From Haematobia irritans (lineage: Eukaryota; Arthropoda; Insecta; Diptera; Muscidae), in contig NC_134399.1 of assembly GCF_050003625.1 (NCBI RefSeq), forward strand, positions 35,542,671 through 35,606,670: DNA of 64,000 nt, in the 5' to 3' direction. The notes below the pieces were generated by a model. The model did no database searches. It was not told the origin of the DNA and worked only from the letters and a program-made list of their open reading frames with translations. Made by a program: the position numbers and the translations under genes. This document shows positions 10,415 through 20,644 of this stretch, piece by piece (positions within the stretch are counted from its first letter, which is position 1; every line of letters starts with the position of its first letter).

Positions 10415-12196
10415 CATTCGTTTTGTTTGTTATTGTTGGTTTCTCATCAATCATTACTGTTTTTTTTATCTCAGCTTAAAACCATGCATTGACTAAACTA
10501 CAAGTGTAGCTTAGTTAGAAATAAAATTTTGAAAAATGAGATTTTGTGGTCTCGTGTGGCAACCAGTAGAGATGAAGCGAGAATCCTTCTTTTTAAGACT
10601 CAATTACTCGTAATTCTTTGTTGACGCGTGCTAAATGCGAAGGTACTGAGTCCTGTTCGTAATAATTGTCGGCCCAGGTCCTCAATACTGCCTTTAAAAA
10701 ATTTTCCCGATAATAGTCGACATTGCCCTTTAAATGTAGGGCAACCCAAAGTTTTAAGAAAAAAACAACAATCATTTAATCGCAGATTAAATTTTTTTTA
10801 AAGAAATTTGCCCCTAATATAGGGTAAATTTTGTGCCCTTATATTTTAATATAAAGTTGTTATCTTTTATTTGGTGTATGTACAATAACGTTTAAATTTT
10901 CTTAAGATCACACGCGCATTTTGAAAATGGCCATCCTAAATTTAATGAAAAGAAAACAAAACTTTTACAAATTTTCTTTTAAATGATTTTTGAAATGAAA
11001 CTTTTCCTTAATATTGTGTTAATTTTGTGTTCTTATAGATTATTTTAAATTTTTTTATCTTAATATTTTTATCAGTGTACATACAATAACTATCAAATTT
11101 CCTTAAAATCTCTATGGTCATCAAACTTCCTAGTCATTCAAAAAAGCATCTGTCATTATCCTCCAACTATTTTCCACAATTCCTCCTACAGATTTGTTTT
11201 CATTGTCCGATCGTTTATACTTCCTGATTTGCTCTCAACTTTCAGCCTACCTTTGACATCCCACATTGACCCATTGCTGTTATCCCGGTAATCTTTGCTT
11301 ATCTTTGCCATTTTTCTCTGCAATGCCATCAGCTATGGGGTTTTTTGTTTGAAGCCATTTCAAATGGCTTTATGCCAAAAAGTTGTATTCTTCTGTTTTT
11401 GTTGTTGTAATAGCATTTGCACAATTTCGAGGTAATAACAACAACAATAATTGCATAAAACAAAAACCAAAACATTTGGTGGGCTTAAAAATTGCAAAGC
11501 TTTTCCCCAGGTATTATATAATCTCATACATATACACGGGCAAGAGACCTCTAGAGGGGGTATGGGAGAGAAACAACAAGGAAGAGAAAACCTCAACGTT
11601 ATGGTAGAGTGGGTGTTATGATGGTAATCACAAATGCTGCAGCAGAAACAGCAGCTGAAGCTTAGGCTACCATATCATGGCTAATAAACATTGACTTTCA
11701 TCGTTTTGAAGAGAATCAAAAGAGAGAGAGAGGGAGAGGAAGAAACAAAATACTAAACTAGGGCTTTATAGCTGTTATACCCACCGTCAATAACAAAACC
11801 AACAACAACAACAAGGCTTCACTATTACATTTGAGCTTTTCTTTTTTCCCAATTCATTTTTTTATTCTTCTCATTTCTTGTGAAAAAAAAAAACAACAAC
11901 AACAACAACATTGAGGCTATATGGGCTGAGAGAGTTGAGACAGCCACAGTAGCAGAAGCTGCTCACATGCCATGGCACACACCTTTGCATTTCAATGAAA
12001 TTGAAAGTTCAATAAACCTTATGCACTGTAACTATGCTGATGTCTGTATGTAGTACATCGTCATAAAAAATGTCGACTTATACGAGTATTCATAATAGCA
12101 GAGTTGAGTGTATGTTGTTGAGAATAAACGAGGGTGCATTGGAAAGTTTGCGCTGAGGTGCTATGATATGATTTAAACATAGTCTAACGAGTGATG
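10415..12196. other. No gene seen; low-complexity intergenic or intronic DNA
   Basis: One stray 29-bp unit near 10518, then mixed AT-rich DNA with CAA microsatellites (about 11797-11813 and 11892-11910) and a GAGA run near 11721-11740. The short opposed ORFs around 11360-11607 are not supported. No domain is recognised. Confidence 0.55.
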
Positions 12197-12879
12197 ATTT
12201 CTACTAGAGGTCTGCACAATTACATTTGTAAATGCAGAGTACACGTGTACTTGCTACATGAGTACATCTATTTGAGAGAGCCGCAAAACAATTGGTACAC
12301 ATTTTGATGAACACCAAAAGCCACGAGTAACTTCTTGTAGCTACTTGATGTCTTCACTACCAACAAACACATATTCCTCTTTCTCTCTTATTGAAGTGTA
12401 CTCAGAGTGATCACGCCAGAACAAAACTTCATAGAGTACTCCATGTACTGCGTGCAGTTTCAGAAATACCAAAATACAGTTACTCTCCATAATATATGTT
12501 TTCGGTTTGTTATAAAGAACGGCAAACGTTAAAGTAAGTGTGTGGCATACATAAATATATGAAATATGTGACATACATACATATCTATGATTAATAATAA
12601 TGGAAAGTTTTGCTTCGCACATAACTGAGAAATACTTGTGGTACCACGTGAAGTGAAGAGAATCCATGCTGTACTTTTTCTCAAGTACTTGCATTTTTAT
12701 TGTTCCTTTTTTTCGGAACACATATTGTTTCGGATAAGTACTTGGTGGTATTTGACAAGCAAGTGTTCTCTTCACTTCACTACTTGCGCTCTGAGAGAAA
12801 GACATTGTATGTACTATATTCGACAGCGAATTGCATACATGTAGTGAAAAGTTATTCGATGCAGACCTCTAATTTCTAC
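12197..12879. mobile_element. hAT-type MITE with perfect TIR and 8-bp TSD
   Basis: Terminal inverted repeats TAGAGGTCTGCA at 12205-12216 and TGCAGACCTCTA at 12860-12871 are perfect over 12 bp. They are flanked by a perfect 8-bp duplication ATTTCTAC at 12197-12204 and 12872-12879. TSD size and TIR style fit the hAT superfamily. The 667-bp interior has no transposase. It carries many subterminal GTACTTG and CTACTTG motifs in both orientations, reminiscent of hAT transposase-binding repeats. The ORFs at 12341-12966 lie inside this element and are not supported as genes. Confidence 0.93.
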
Positions 12880-13406
12880 ACTCAACTCGAACTTCACCAT
12901 AGCTCAAAGGAAAAAACATATACAAGGTGCCAGACATGTATTTCACCCAACTTGAGATTGCTATGAATTCTAAACTGCTCGTCTGACAGTGACAGTTCAT
13001 TTTATTGTTTACAAGCTTACAAAAACATTTTGATCTATTCCATTCAGAAATAAAGTTATTCGTGAAAGGGTGATAATGTTTGGTAGGAGAAACCATTGAT
13101 CGTTACCATGATATTTTAGTCCAAACTGCATCGCATCCGAAAAGTGGGCGAAAAAACGGTAACAATACAAGAAATGATGTAAATAGTCAAGGCCATTTTT
13201 GATCAAAATACCCACCACAATTGTAAAAAATTTGCTTGTGGGCTGAATTTATTGCGAGAACGGATATAACACATATGGAAAAATTTGCTTACACCTCATA
13301 CACATTACACTTCCATAATCCACTTTAAGTGATTTCAACTGGCATTTGCCTTATAAAAAAGGGATTTCAAATCTACTTTTTGTAGATTTCGAGCCTAATG
13401 TAATAC
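12880..13406. other. No gene seen
   Basis: Unremarkable AT-rich DNA. The reverse frames near 12869-13218 have no recognisable domain. Confidence 0.5.
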
Positions 13407-13409
13407 CCT

Positions 13410-13487
13410 GTGATATCACAATGGACTGAATTGTCTAACTGAGCCTGAAATAGCGGGCTGCTACTATACATAACGTAACCTATCATT
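13410..13487 (+). mobile_element. SINE/LINE 3'-tail fragment
   Basis: ATATCACAATGGACTGAATT followed by GTCTAACTGAGCCTGAAATA, GCGGGCTGCTACTATA and ACGTAACCTATC. This is the shared 3' tail of the SINE and the I-like LINE, severely 5'-truncated and diverged. Confidence 0.8.
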
Positions 13488-15240
13488 GTTTTAGCTCACT
13501 CTCTTATTATCAATGTTATCCCAATGACTCTCAAACTTACTTCCCCATGTCAGCATAACAAAATCCAAACATAAACCCAACCCAGCAAGAGCTACTCAAG
13601 CTAAAGCAATATTTTCAATATTAAAAAAATGCAATTTTCTCCACTATTTGCCCATTTGTACAGAAAAAAATGTACCCACCAAAATCATCACATGTGTCAC
13701 CAAGATATTCTCGAAAGATATTTGCAGTGTATTAATATATACCAGCCTTCTCGACATTTGAAATTCGAATGTAGTGAGAGAGATACATTTTTGGAGAATA
13801 GAGATCTAGGGCTTTAAAAAAAATGAATTATATCTTACTACATTTATTCATGTGGTTTTAATAACAAATATGTAAATAATTAAAATTTTTATTTTTCTTG
13901 TAATGCCTATTATTTATTAAGTCATCCTTCGTCAATCATTCTTCGTCAAATTAACGACGCGTAATTTAATTTTTGATGTATTTTAGTCAATTGGGAAATT
14001 ATAAATTTAAGTTCTACTAATTCAACGTTTTATGCATGTTTGTTTGATACTAATTAAAAACAAATTGAATAAGATAATAAACTCAATTTGGGTTCTCATA
14101 TTTGCTCACTATGCAAATTATAGCGTCTTGAAATAAGCCGTAGTTAAAATGTCGAAGGATGACGTTGGTGTACAAATAATAAGGATGCATTTCCAGGGTT
14201 AATGGCTTTTGTTCATAAAACATGTCATCCCCACAACTTTAGCTCTATGCTCTCTCTGTTACTACCAATGCTATACAAATGACTGTCAAACTTTCTTTCC
14301 CATGCGAGTATAACAAATGCCACAAACAACGACAATAACCTCAATATTTTTTCAAAATGCAATTTTCCCCACTAAAACTTTAAAAAATAGATCAATTAAA
14401 GCGATTCACCATATCTATGTTACGGAAAATTACCTTTTATTTGACACCAAATTTACTACGCCAAACCCTGATCTCACAATATGTACCAAAAACAAATGTG
14501 TAGCCTACCAATACGTATATATACTAGCCTACCCGACACACGAAAATCGATTGTAGTGAAAGTGATTACATATGTTGGAGAATAAATTCTTACATAAAAT
14601 GAAATATCACATATTACATTCACTCATGGGGTTTTAATAACAAAGAGGTAAGTTTTTATTTTTCTTATAATGCTCATTATTTAATTTTATTTAACAGCTT
14701 TGGGAAAAATATCTGGCTAACCTGTCTTTTCGCTCCCAAAATATCTCACCCCTACCATATTCCCCTCAGCATATGCATACAATTGTATTACTCTCATCGT
14801 TTTTGCTCAGTCTCCTACTACCAATACTCTGCTAACGACTCTCAAAATTACTCTCCCGGCCAGCATAACAAAACTCAAATACAACACAGAGACCCAACCA
14901 AACAACAGCTACTCAAACTAACGCAACAACGACAAAATGTCAATATTTTTAAAATTTACAATTTCCTTTACTACAATTTAATCAATGTGAACAATTAATG
15001 CGATTCGCAATATCTAAAGAAAATGGTCTTTTATATGTATTTATCGTATTACTCCCTTTGCTTTAGCTTACTCTCATACTACCAATACTCTGCTAATGAC
15101 TCTTAAAAACAACTTCCCCAGGCAAAAGCCACACACACACTCAACCAAACAACAGCTACTCAAAATAACGGAACAACTTAAAATCAATGGGGGAAAATAA
15201 AGCGATTCGCCCAATCTAAAGAAAATTAACTGATTTCTAG
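13488..15240 (+). repeat. Degenerate tandem repeat family R (plus orientation)
   Basis: At least four diverged units begin near 13490, 14225, 14790 and 15055. The shared order is a CT-rich start (TCACTCTCTTA), AATGACTCTCAAA, a CAGCATAACAAAA-like box, ACCAAACAACAGCTACTCAA, TCAATATTTTT, then GCGATTCACCATATCTA and TTGGAGAATA. Unit length varies because of indels and insertions. Small frames in it are not conserved between units, which argues against coding. Related copies occur at 17840-17960, 18400-18730, in reverse at 19000-19290, and in reverse at 43200-45000. Confidence 0.75.
13921..14163. mobile_element. Candidate 243-bp MITE inside repeat R
   Basis: Inverted ends GTCATCCTTCGTCA (13921-13934) and TGTCGAAGGATGAC (14150-14163) match at 13 of 14 positions. 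The intervening sequence is absent from the next R unit at the corresponding place (around 14680). No target-site duplication is obvious, so the class is unknown. Confidence 0.6.
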
Positions 15241-16070
15241 GTAACTGAACTATTCGTAATTATCCATAATTATCATACTAACCTCATACCAACATTAAAA
15301 CTACATGTACTTGCATATGCATACCTATGTTCGTTGGTGTATGTGCAAATCCAACGGAAATCATATGAAAACAGAAATGACAGATGTAGGTTTGTTTGCC
15401 TATGTCGGTCTGTTTGTTCATCTCCAAATATCTCTGGCCCTTTATGTACCATTAGCTATCACTCTAGCTAGTTATCTGTATGGAGTCACATACATATAGA
15501 GAGCCAGTGTCATTGTTGCAATAATGCTATTGGGCGGCGGTCAATTGTGACAGTTTGTACTTTAATTGTCAATAGAAATTTCCCCAAAAAAAAATGGAAA
15601 AATAAAACAGAAAGTACTTACCATTCATGTTTAAACAATTGTATATATAGAGATGTAGGGGGGTATGTGTGTACTTTAATCTATACAAATGTAAATTACT
15701 CAATGAAAGTGGAGCAACTGTAGCTGTTACCTTTTGATGTTTATTCAAATATAAAGTTCGTTGACTTATTTTCGTTGGTTTTTTTTAGCTTTCCATTGAA
15801 TTTCATTATATCAACAAAAAATTCAATAGAAATCTAACTACCGGAAATTTTTCAATAATACTAGCAAAATTCTCGATAAGTTAAAGACTATAGAAAGTTT
15901 TAACTATGGTTTAATTTGTATACCTTTTACCTCAACTGAGCTTCCAAAAAATTAGTTTGGATTTCCAACTTGTGATCCGGTAAAAATGTAAACTTGGATC
16001 GACTGCTTCTCTTCGATATACTGTCAATAAATTGTTTTTTTTTTTTTCATTTCCTTTCTTTATCAATTTT
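15241..16070. other. No gene seen
   Basis: AT-rich DNA with poly-T and poly-A runs. The 64-codon frame at 15305-15499 has no recognisable domain. Confidence 0.5.
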
Positions 16071-17827
16071 TATACCCTCCACCATAGGAGGAGGGTAACA
16101 CATCGAAATCCGTTTGTAACAAATCGAAATATTGCTCTAAGACCCCATAAAGTATATATATTTTGGGTCGTGGTGAAATTCTGAGTCGATCTATGCATGT
16201 CCGTCCGTCCGTCTGTTGAAATCACGCTAACTTCCGAACGAAACAAGCTATCGACTTGAAACTTGGCACAAGTAGTTGTTATTGATGTAGATCGGATGGT
16301 ATTGCAAATGGGCCATATCAGTTCACTTTTTCGTATAGCCCATATATAAACGAACCCCAAAAATTTGCTTGCAGAGCCTCTAAGAGAAGCATATTTCATC
16401 CGATCCGGCTGAAATTTGGTATATGGTGTTGGTATATGGTCTCTAACAACCATGCAAAAATTGGTCCACATCGGTCCATAATTATATATGGCCCCCATAT
16501 AAACCGATCCCCAGATTTGGCTTGCGAAGCCTCAAAGAGAAGCAAATTGCATCCGATCCGGCTGAAATTTGGTACATGGTATTGATATATGGTCTCTAGC
16601 AACCGTGCAAAAATTGGTCCACATCGGTCAATAATTATATATAGCACATATAAACCGATCCCCAGATTTGGGTTGCGGAGCCTCCAAGAGAGGCAAATTT
16701 CATCCGATCCGGCTGAAATTTGGTACATGATATTGGTATATGGTCTCTAACAACCATGTAAAAATTGGTCCACATCGGTCCATAATTATATATAGCCCCC
16801 ATATAAATCGATCCCCAGATTAGGCTTGCAGAGCCTCAAAGGGAAGCAAATTTCATCCGATCCGGCTGATATTTGGTATATGGTCTCTACCAACCACGCA
16901 AAAAATTGGTCCACATCAGTCCATAATTATATATAGCCCCCATATAAACCGATTCCCAGATTTGGCTTGCGGAGCCTTAAAGAGAAGCAAATTTCATCAG
17001 ATCCGGCTGAAATTTGGTACATGGTGTCAGTATATGGTCTCTAACAACCATGCCAGAATTTGTCCATATCGGTCCACAATTATATATAGCCCCCATATAA
17101 ACCGTTCTCCAGATTTGACCTCCGGAGCCTCCTGGAGGAGCAAAATTCATCCGATCCGGTTCAAATTTGGAACGTGGTGTTAGTATATGGTCTATATTTA
17201 GTTTCGGACTCATTTAGACTACTCAGTCCATTGTTATACATAGCCGATCCCCAATCACACAAAAATTTGTCCATATCGGTTCATAATCATGGTTGCCACT
17301 CGAGCCAAAAATAATCTACCAAAATTTTATTTCTATAGAAAATTTTGTAAAATTTTTATTTCTATCGAAAATTTTGTCAAAATTTTATTTCTATAGAAAA
17401 TTTTGTTAAAATTTTATTTCTATAGAAAATATTGTTAAAATTTCATTTCTATAAAAAATATTGTCAAAATTTTATTTCTACAGTAAATTTTGTCGAAATT
17501 TTATTTCTATAGAAAATTTTTTACAAATTTTATTTCTATAAAAAAATTGTCAAAATTTTATTTCTATAGAAGATTTTGTCAAACTTAATGATATACGAAT
17601 TTAATCGGTCTTTTTTAATTTAATATATACCACGTATGGACTTACTTACAATTTAGAAGACGGTGTTAGGAGATTTTAAGATACCTTGCCATCGGCAAGC
17701 ATTATCGCCACCCAAGTAATTCGATTGTGGATGGCAGTGATTAGAAGAAGTTTCTACGCAATCCATGGTGGAAGGTACGTACATAAGCTTCGGCCTAGCC
17801 GAACTTACGGCCGTATATACTTGTTTT
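16071..17827 (+). mobile_element. DINE-1-like element, copy 2, complete
   Basis: Complete copy. The 5' end TATACCCTCCACCATAGG begins at 16071, followed by AAGTATATATATTTTGGG and TCCGTCCGTCCGTCTG (about 16199-16215). About six 153-bp tandem units follow (16330-17235), then the junction module TGGTTGCCACTCGAGCC (about 17290), a block of the 29-bp repeat in reverse sense (17315-17590), and a 3' tail. The tail contains a hairpin, TTCGGCCTAGCCGAA at 17789-17803, and the palindrome TACGGCCGTA at 17806-17815, ending at TATATACTTG. The core motifs and 3' hairpin fit DINE-1/INE-1-type non-autonomous helentrons. No Rep/helicase is present. Confidence 0.9.
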
Positions 17828-17839
17828 ATTACACTTTTC

Positions 17840-17983
17840 TTATTACCAAATTTTTACAATTTTAGAAATGTGTTCGCTTATCTCCCAGTCTCGCTCACAA
17901 TCAATGATCTCTCAATGACTCTCAAACCAGTTTTCCCCAGATCAGTATAAGTGTCCAAATATGATGTCCATATAGCAAGATTT
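17840..17983 (+). repeat. Repeat R, partial copy
   Basis: Contains TCTCGCTCACAATCAATGAT, AATGACTCTCAAACCAG and CAGTATAAGTGTCC in the R order, interrupted by the SINE at 17984. Confidence 0.65.
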
Positions 17984-18324
17984 GGGGAGCCAATGGCTGG
18001 GATGTAGCCCACGCCACAGGGTCGTGGGTTACATCCCAGTTTCGACCAAATACCAAAAAGTTTTTTAGAGGTGGATTATTCCCGCTCAGTAATGCTGGTA
18101 ACATTTCTAACTGTTTCAAAGATTCTCTATGTGGTTTCACTGCAATGTGGAAGCTCGTTCGGACTCGACTATAAAAAGGAGATGCCTTATCATTGAGCAT
18201 AGCCTGTGTGAATCGGGCAGCACTTAGTGATAAGAGAGAAGTTCATCACTGTGGTAGCACAATGGACTGAATAGTCTAAGTGAGTCTGAAATAACGGGCT
18301 GCCAATATACCTAAACTTACCTAA
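17984..18324 (+). mobile_element. SINE, old diverged copy
   Basis: Same order of blocks as the other SINEs but with many substitutions: GGGGAGCCAATGG head, GGTCGTGGGTTACATCCCAG in place of the B box, ACTATAAAAAGGAG body motif, and TAGCACAATGGACTGAATAG tail. The reverse frame at 17922-18200 is SINE sequence. It is likely an old insertion. Confidence 0.88.
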
Positions 18325-18730
18325 AACACTCAGCCACAAATGCTCACTTGTTCAAATTTGCCACCTACCCACCCTATTTATGGTTAGGTTAAGGTTTCAC
18401 TGTAATTATTCTAACTCTCTCTATTTCCCTCTTGCTCACATTCAATTACTCTCTCCCAATGACTCTCAAACCAGTTTAATAAGAGCCAGTATAATAAGAG
18501 CCGAACACAACTAAAAACACATACATCCAACCAAACAACAGCAACTCAAACAAACAACTAACAATATTTTTAAAGTGCAATATTTTCCCCTAAAACTTAA
18601 TAAAATTTAAAAAAATAATAGGATTCACCATATCTACAGAAAATGTCCTTTCCGTTATATAACAAATTTACAACGCGAAGTCCTCTTATACCCTATTAAT
18701 ACAACCAAAAAATATGTGGCTATTAATACA
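18325..18730 (+). repeat. Repeat R copy
   Basis: CTCTCTATTTCCCTCTTGC, AATGACTCTCAAACCAG, CCAACCAAACAACAGCAAC, AACAATATTTTTAAAGTGCA and GATTCACCATATCTACAG occur in the R order. Confidence 0.75.
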
Positions 18731-20644
18731 CCCAGAAAAATAAAATAAATATTAAAAGTGTTAATTTTCTGTTAATAATATTTTATAAGAAGAAATGAAG
18801 ACTACGTTAATAGGTTCAAATTCCAAAATTTTTTTATATCATATGATATGTTAATAAAATATTTCTTTGGAAGAAACTGTTTTTTCCCCTCCAACCAACC
18901 TTCATCCAAAGTTGGTTGAAAATTGCGAAATTAGAAAGTTTTAAATTTAGTAGATTTTTGATTGGATTTTTTTGTTGAGAATTTTGGTAGATTGGTGGAA
19001 ATGATAGCCACTTGTGGTTTTCCAGCCAAATTTAATGCAATCACACTATCACGCTGGAATTCAATCACGTATAAATTTGTTTTTCTGCTTGCAATAGATC
19101 AAACTGCATTTGTAATCCCGTAAACAATCAAATGGAACAGAAAATTGCAAATTAGCATTTTATAAAAAAAACTTGTTGTGCTTGTTGCCTTAGTTAAAGT
19201 TCCTGTTGTTTGTTTGGTTGCGTGTGTGTGTTTGGCTTTTTTTTATGTTGGCATGAGAATATAACTTTGAGAGTCACTCGACAGATGGAAATGGATTCTA
19301 TGTAAGCCAAGATTATATTGGAGAGAGCAGATGAAGGTGTATAGTCGCTGGTTGGACATTTGAAGTTTTAAAATAATAAAAGTTTGTTCGCAAATTTTTT
19401 CCAAAGTGATGATTATTTTCTTTAAGAAATTAAGGAGCAATTAATTTTCTGAATTAATTTGCAGGCGACAGCTAAAATAGGGATGTCATATACGCAAATG
19501 TTGCCAATTCATTAGGAATGAATACAAAGTGGCGAATAGGCTGACAATAACAAACAAAATTCCGATATTTAGCCACTTTTCTAAGGATTTATAGAAGATC
19601 TTTTTAATGTAATATCTGTGGTGGTGGTCTGGAGATAAACAATCGTTCCATTTTATCTGGAACTTCACCTTCACCACACTGTTAGATAGGCTATTTTTAT
19701 AAGTAATTTTATTTTTTTATATAAACAAAAAATATATATAAGTTCATTATCGTATATTGATCTGATTTCATGAAGCTATGGCCTTAATACCACACAGGTC
19801 ATTGTATTTACAGTTCTTGGTACCATCTGTTTTATTATTAAAGTTTATTAATCCCCTAAGCCCTTGATCTGCATATTTTGCATTTTACCTAGTAAAATAA
19901 TAACATAACAGAAAAGTTTTCTTAAACGTCATCATATTTTTTTTCGTTTTTTTTTTTTAATTTCAATCACCATCGAAGGTCTTTAGTACAAAAATTCCAA
20001 ACAGAGTACATTGACATTTTGCTGTCATAAGACCAAAATATGGCTTTTACATTAATTTCAAAAAATAAGTCATCATCATTACCTTAAACTTGCTTTAATC
20101 TTTTCTTGGCTACTCGAGGCAAAATAAAAGTGCTAATTAAATTTTACTTTCCTCTAGTGTGAAGCGAAACGTAATGATCTATTTTATTGTTTTAATTTAC
20201 CGCCCATACAAACCATAGCTTTAAGGGTTTTGGTTGTTTTTCTTTTTTTTACTTAGCACATTTTTGCCAAAAAGAAATTTTTTGCATTTTCTGTAATTTT
20301 GTTTGGTAGAGAAGCATATCAACTTCCTCGCCCAAAAATGTAAACACTTTAAACTTGGCTTAAATGTTGCAAGGTGAAGTTTAAATATAATTACCACTAA
20401 CAGAGACACCGCTGGAACATCAACCGGAAAGTAGATAACCCAAAAAAGCAAATGCCAAATACTCGCACTGGTAAACTGTGAAAATAACATAGCCATCATA
20501 ATTATAAAGGTGACGGTGTTATACATAAATCGTGACTGTTTAATACTAACACTAAGACGCTACAAATAGGGATGCCATCACTGTTGCCATAATTCTTGAT
20601 GTTTTGGTTGATTTTGCAACACATTCCTCTCCAACTAAGAGGTA
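18731..20644. other. No gene seen; one reversed R-like segment
   Basis: AT-rich DNA. 19190-19290 holds a reverse R-like block (TTGTTTGTTTGGTTGCGTGT, TTGAGAGTCACTCG). Reverse frames of 60-100 codons at 19243-19677 and 20221-20526 are leucine/phenylalanine-rich, without a recognisable domain, and I do not call them genes. Confidence 0.5.

Noticed and set aside
18731..18900. Possible MITE with ends CACCCAGAAAAATAAA and an AACTGTTTTTTCCC partner
   Set aside because: The inverted match is too poor and no duplication flanks it.
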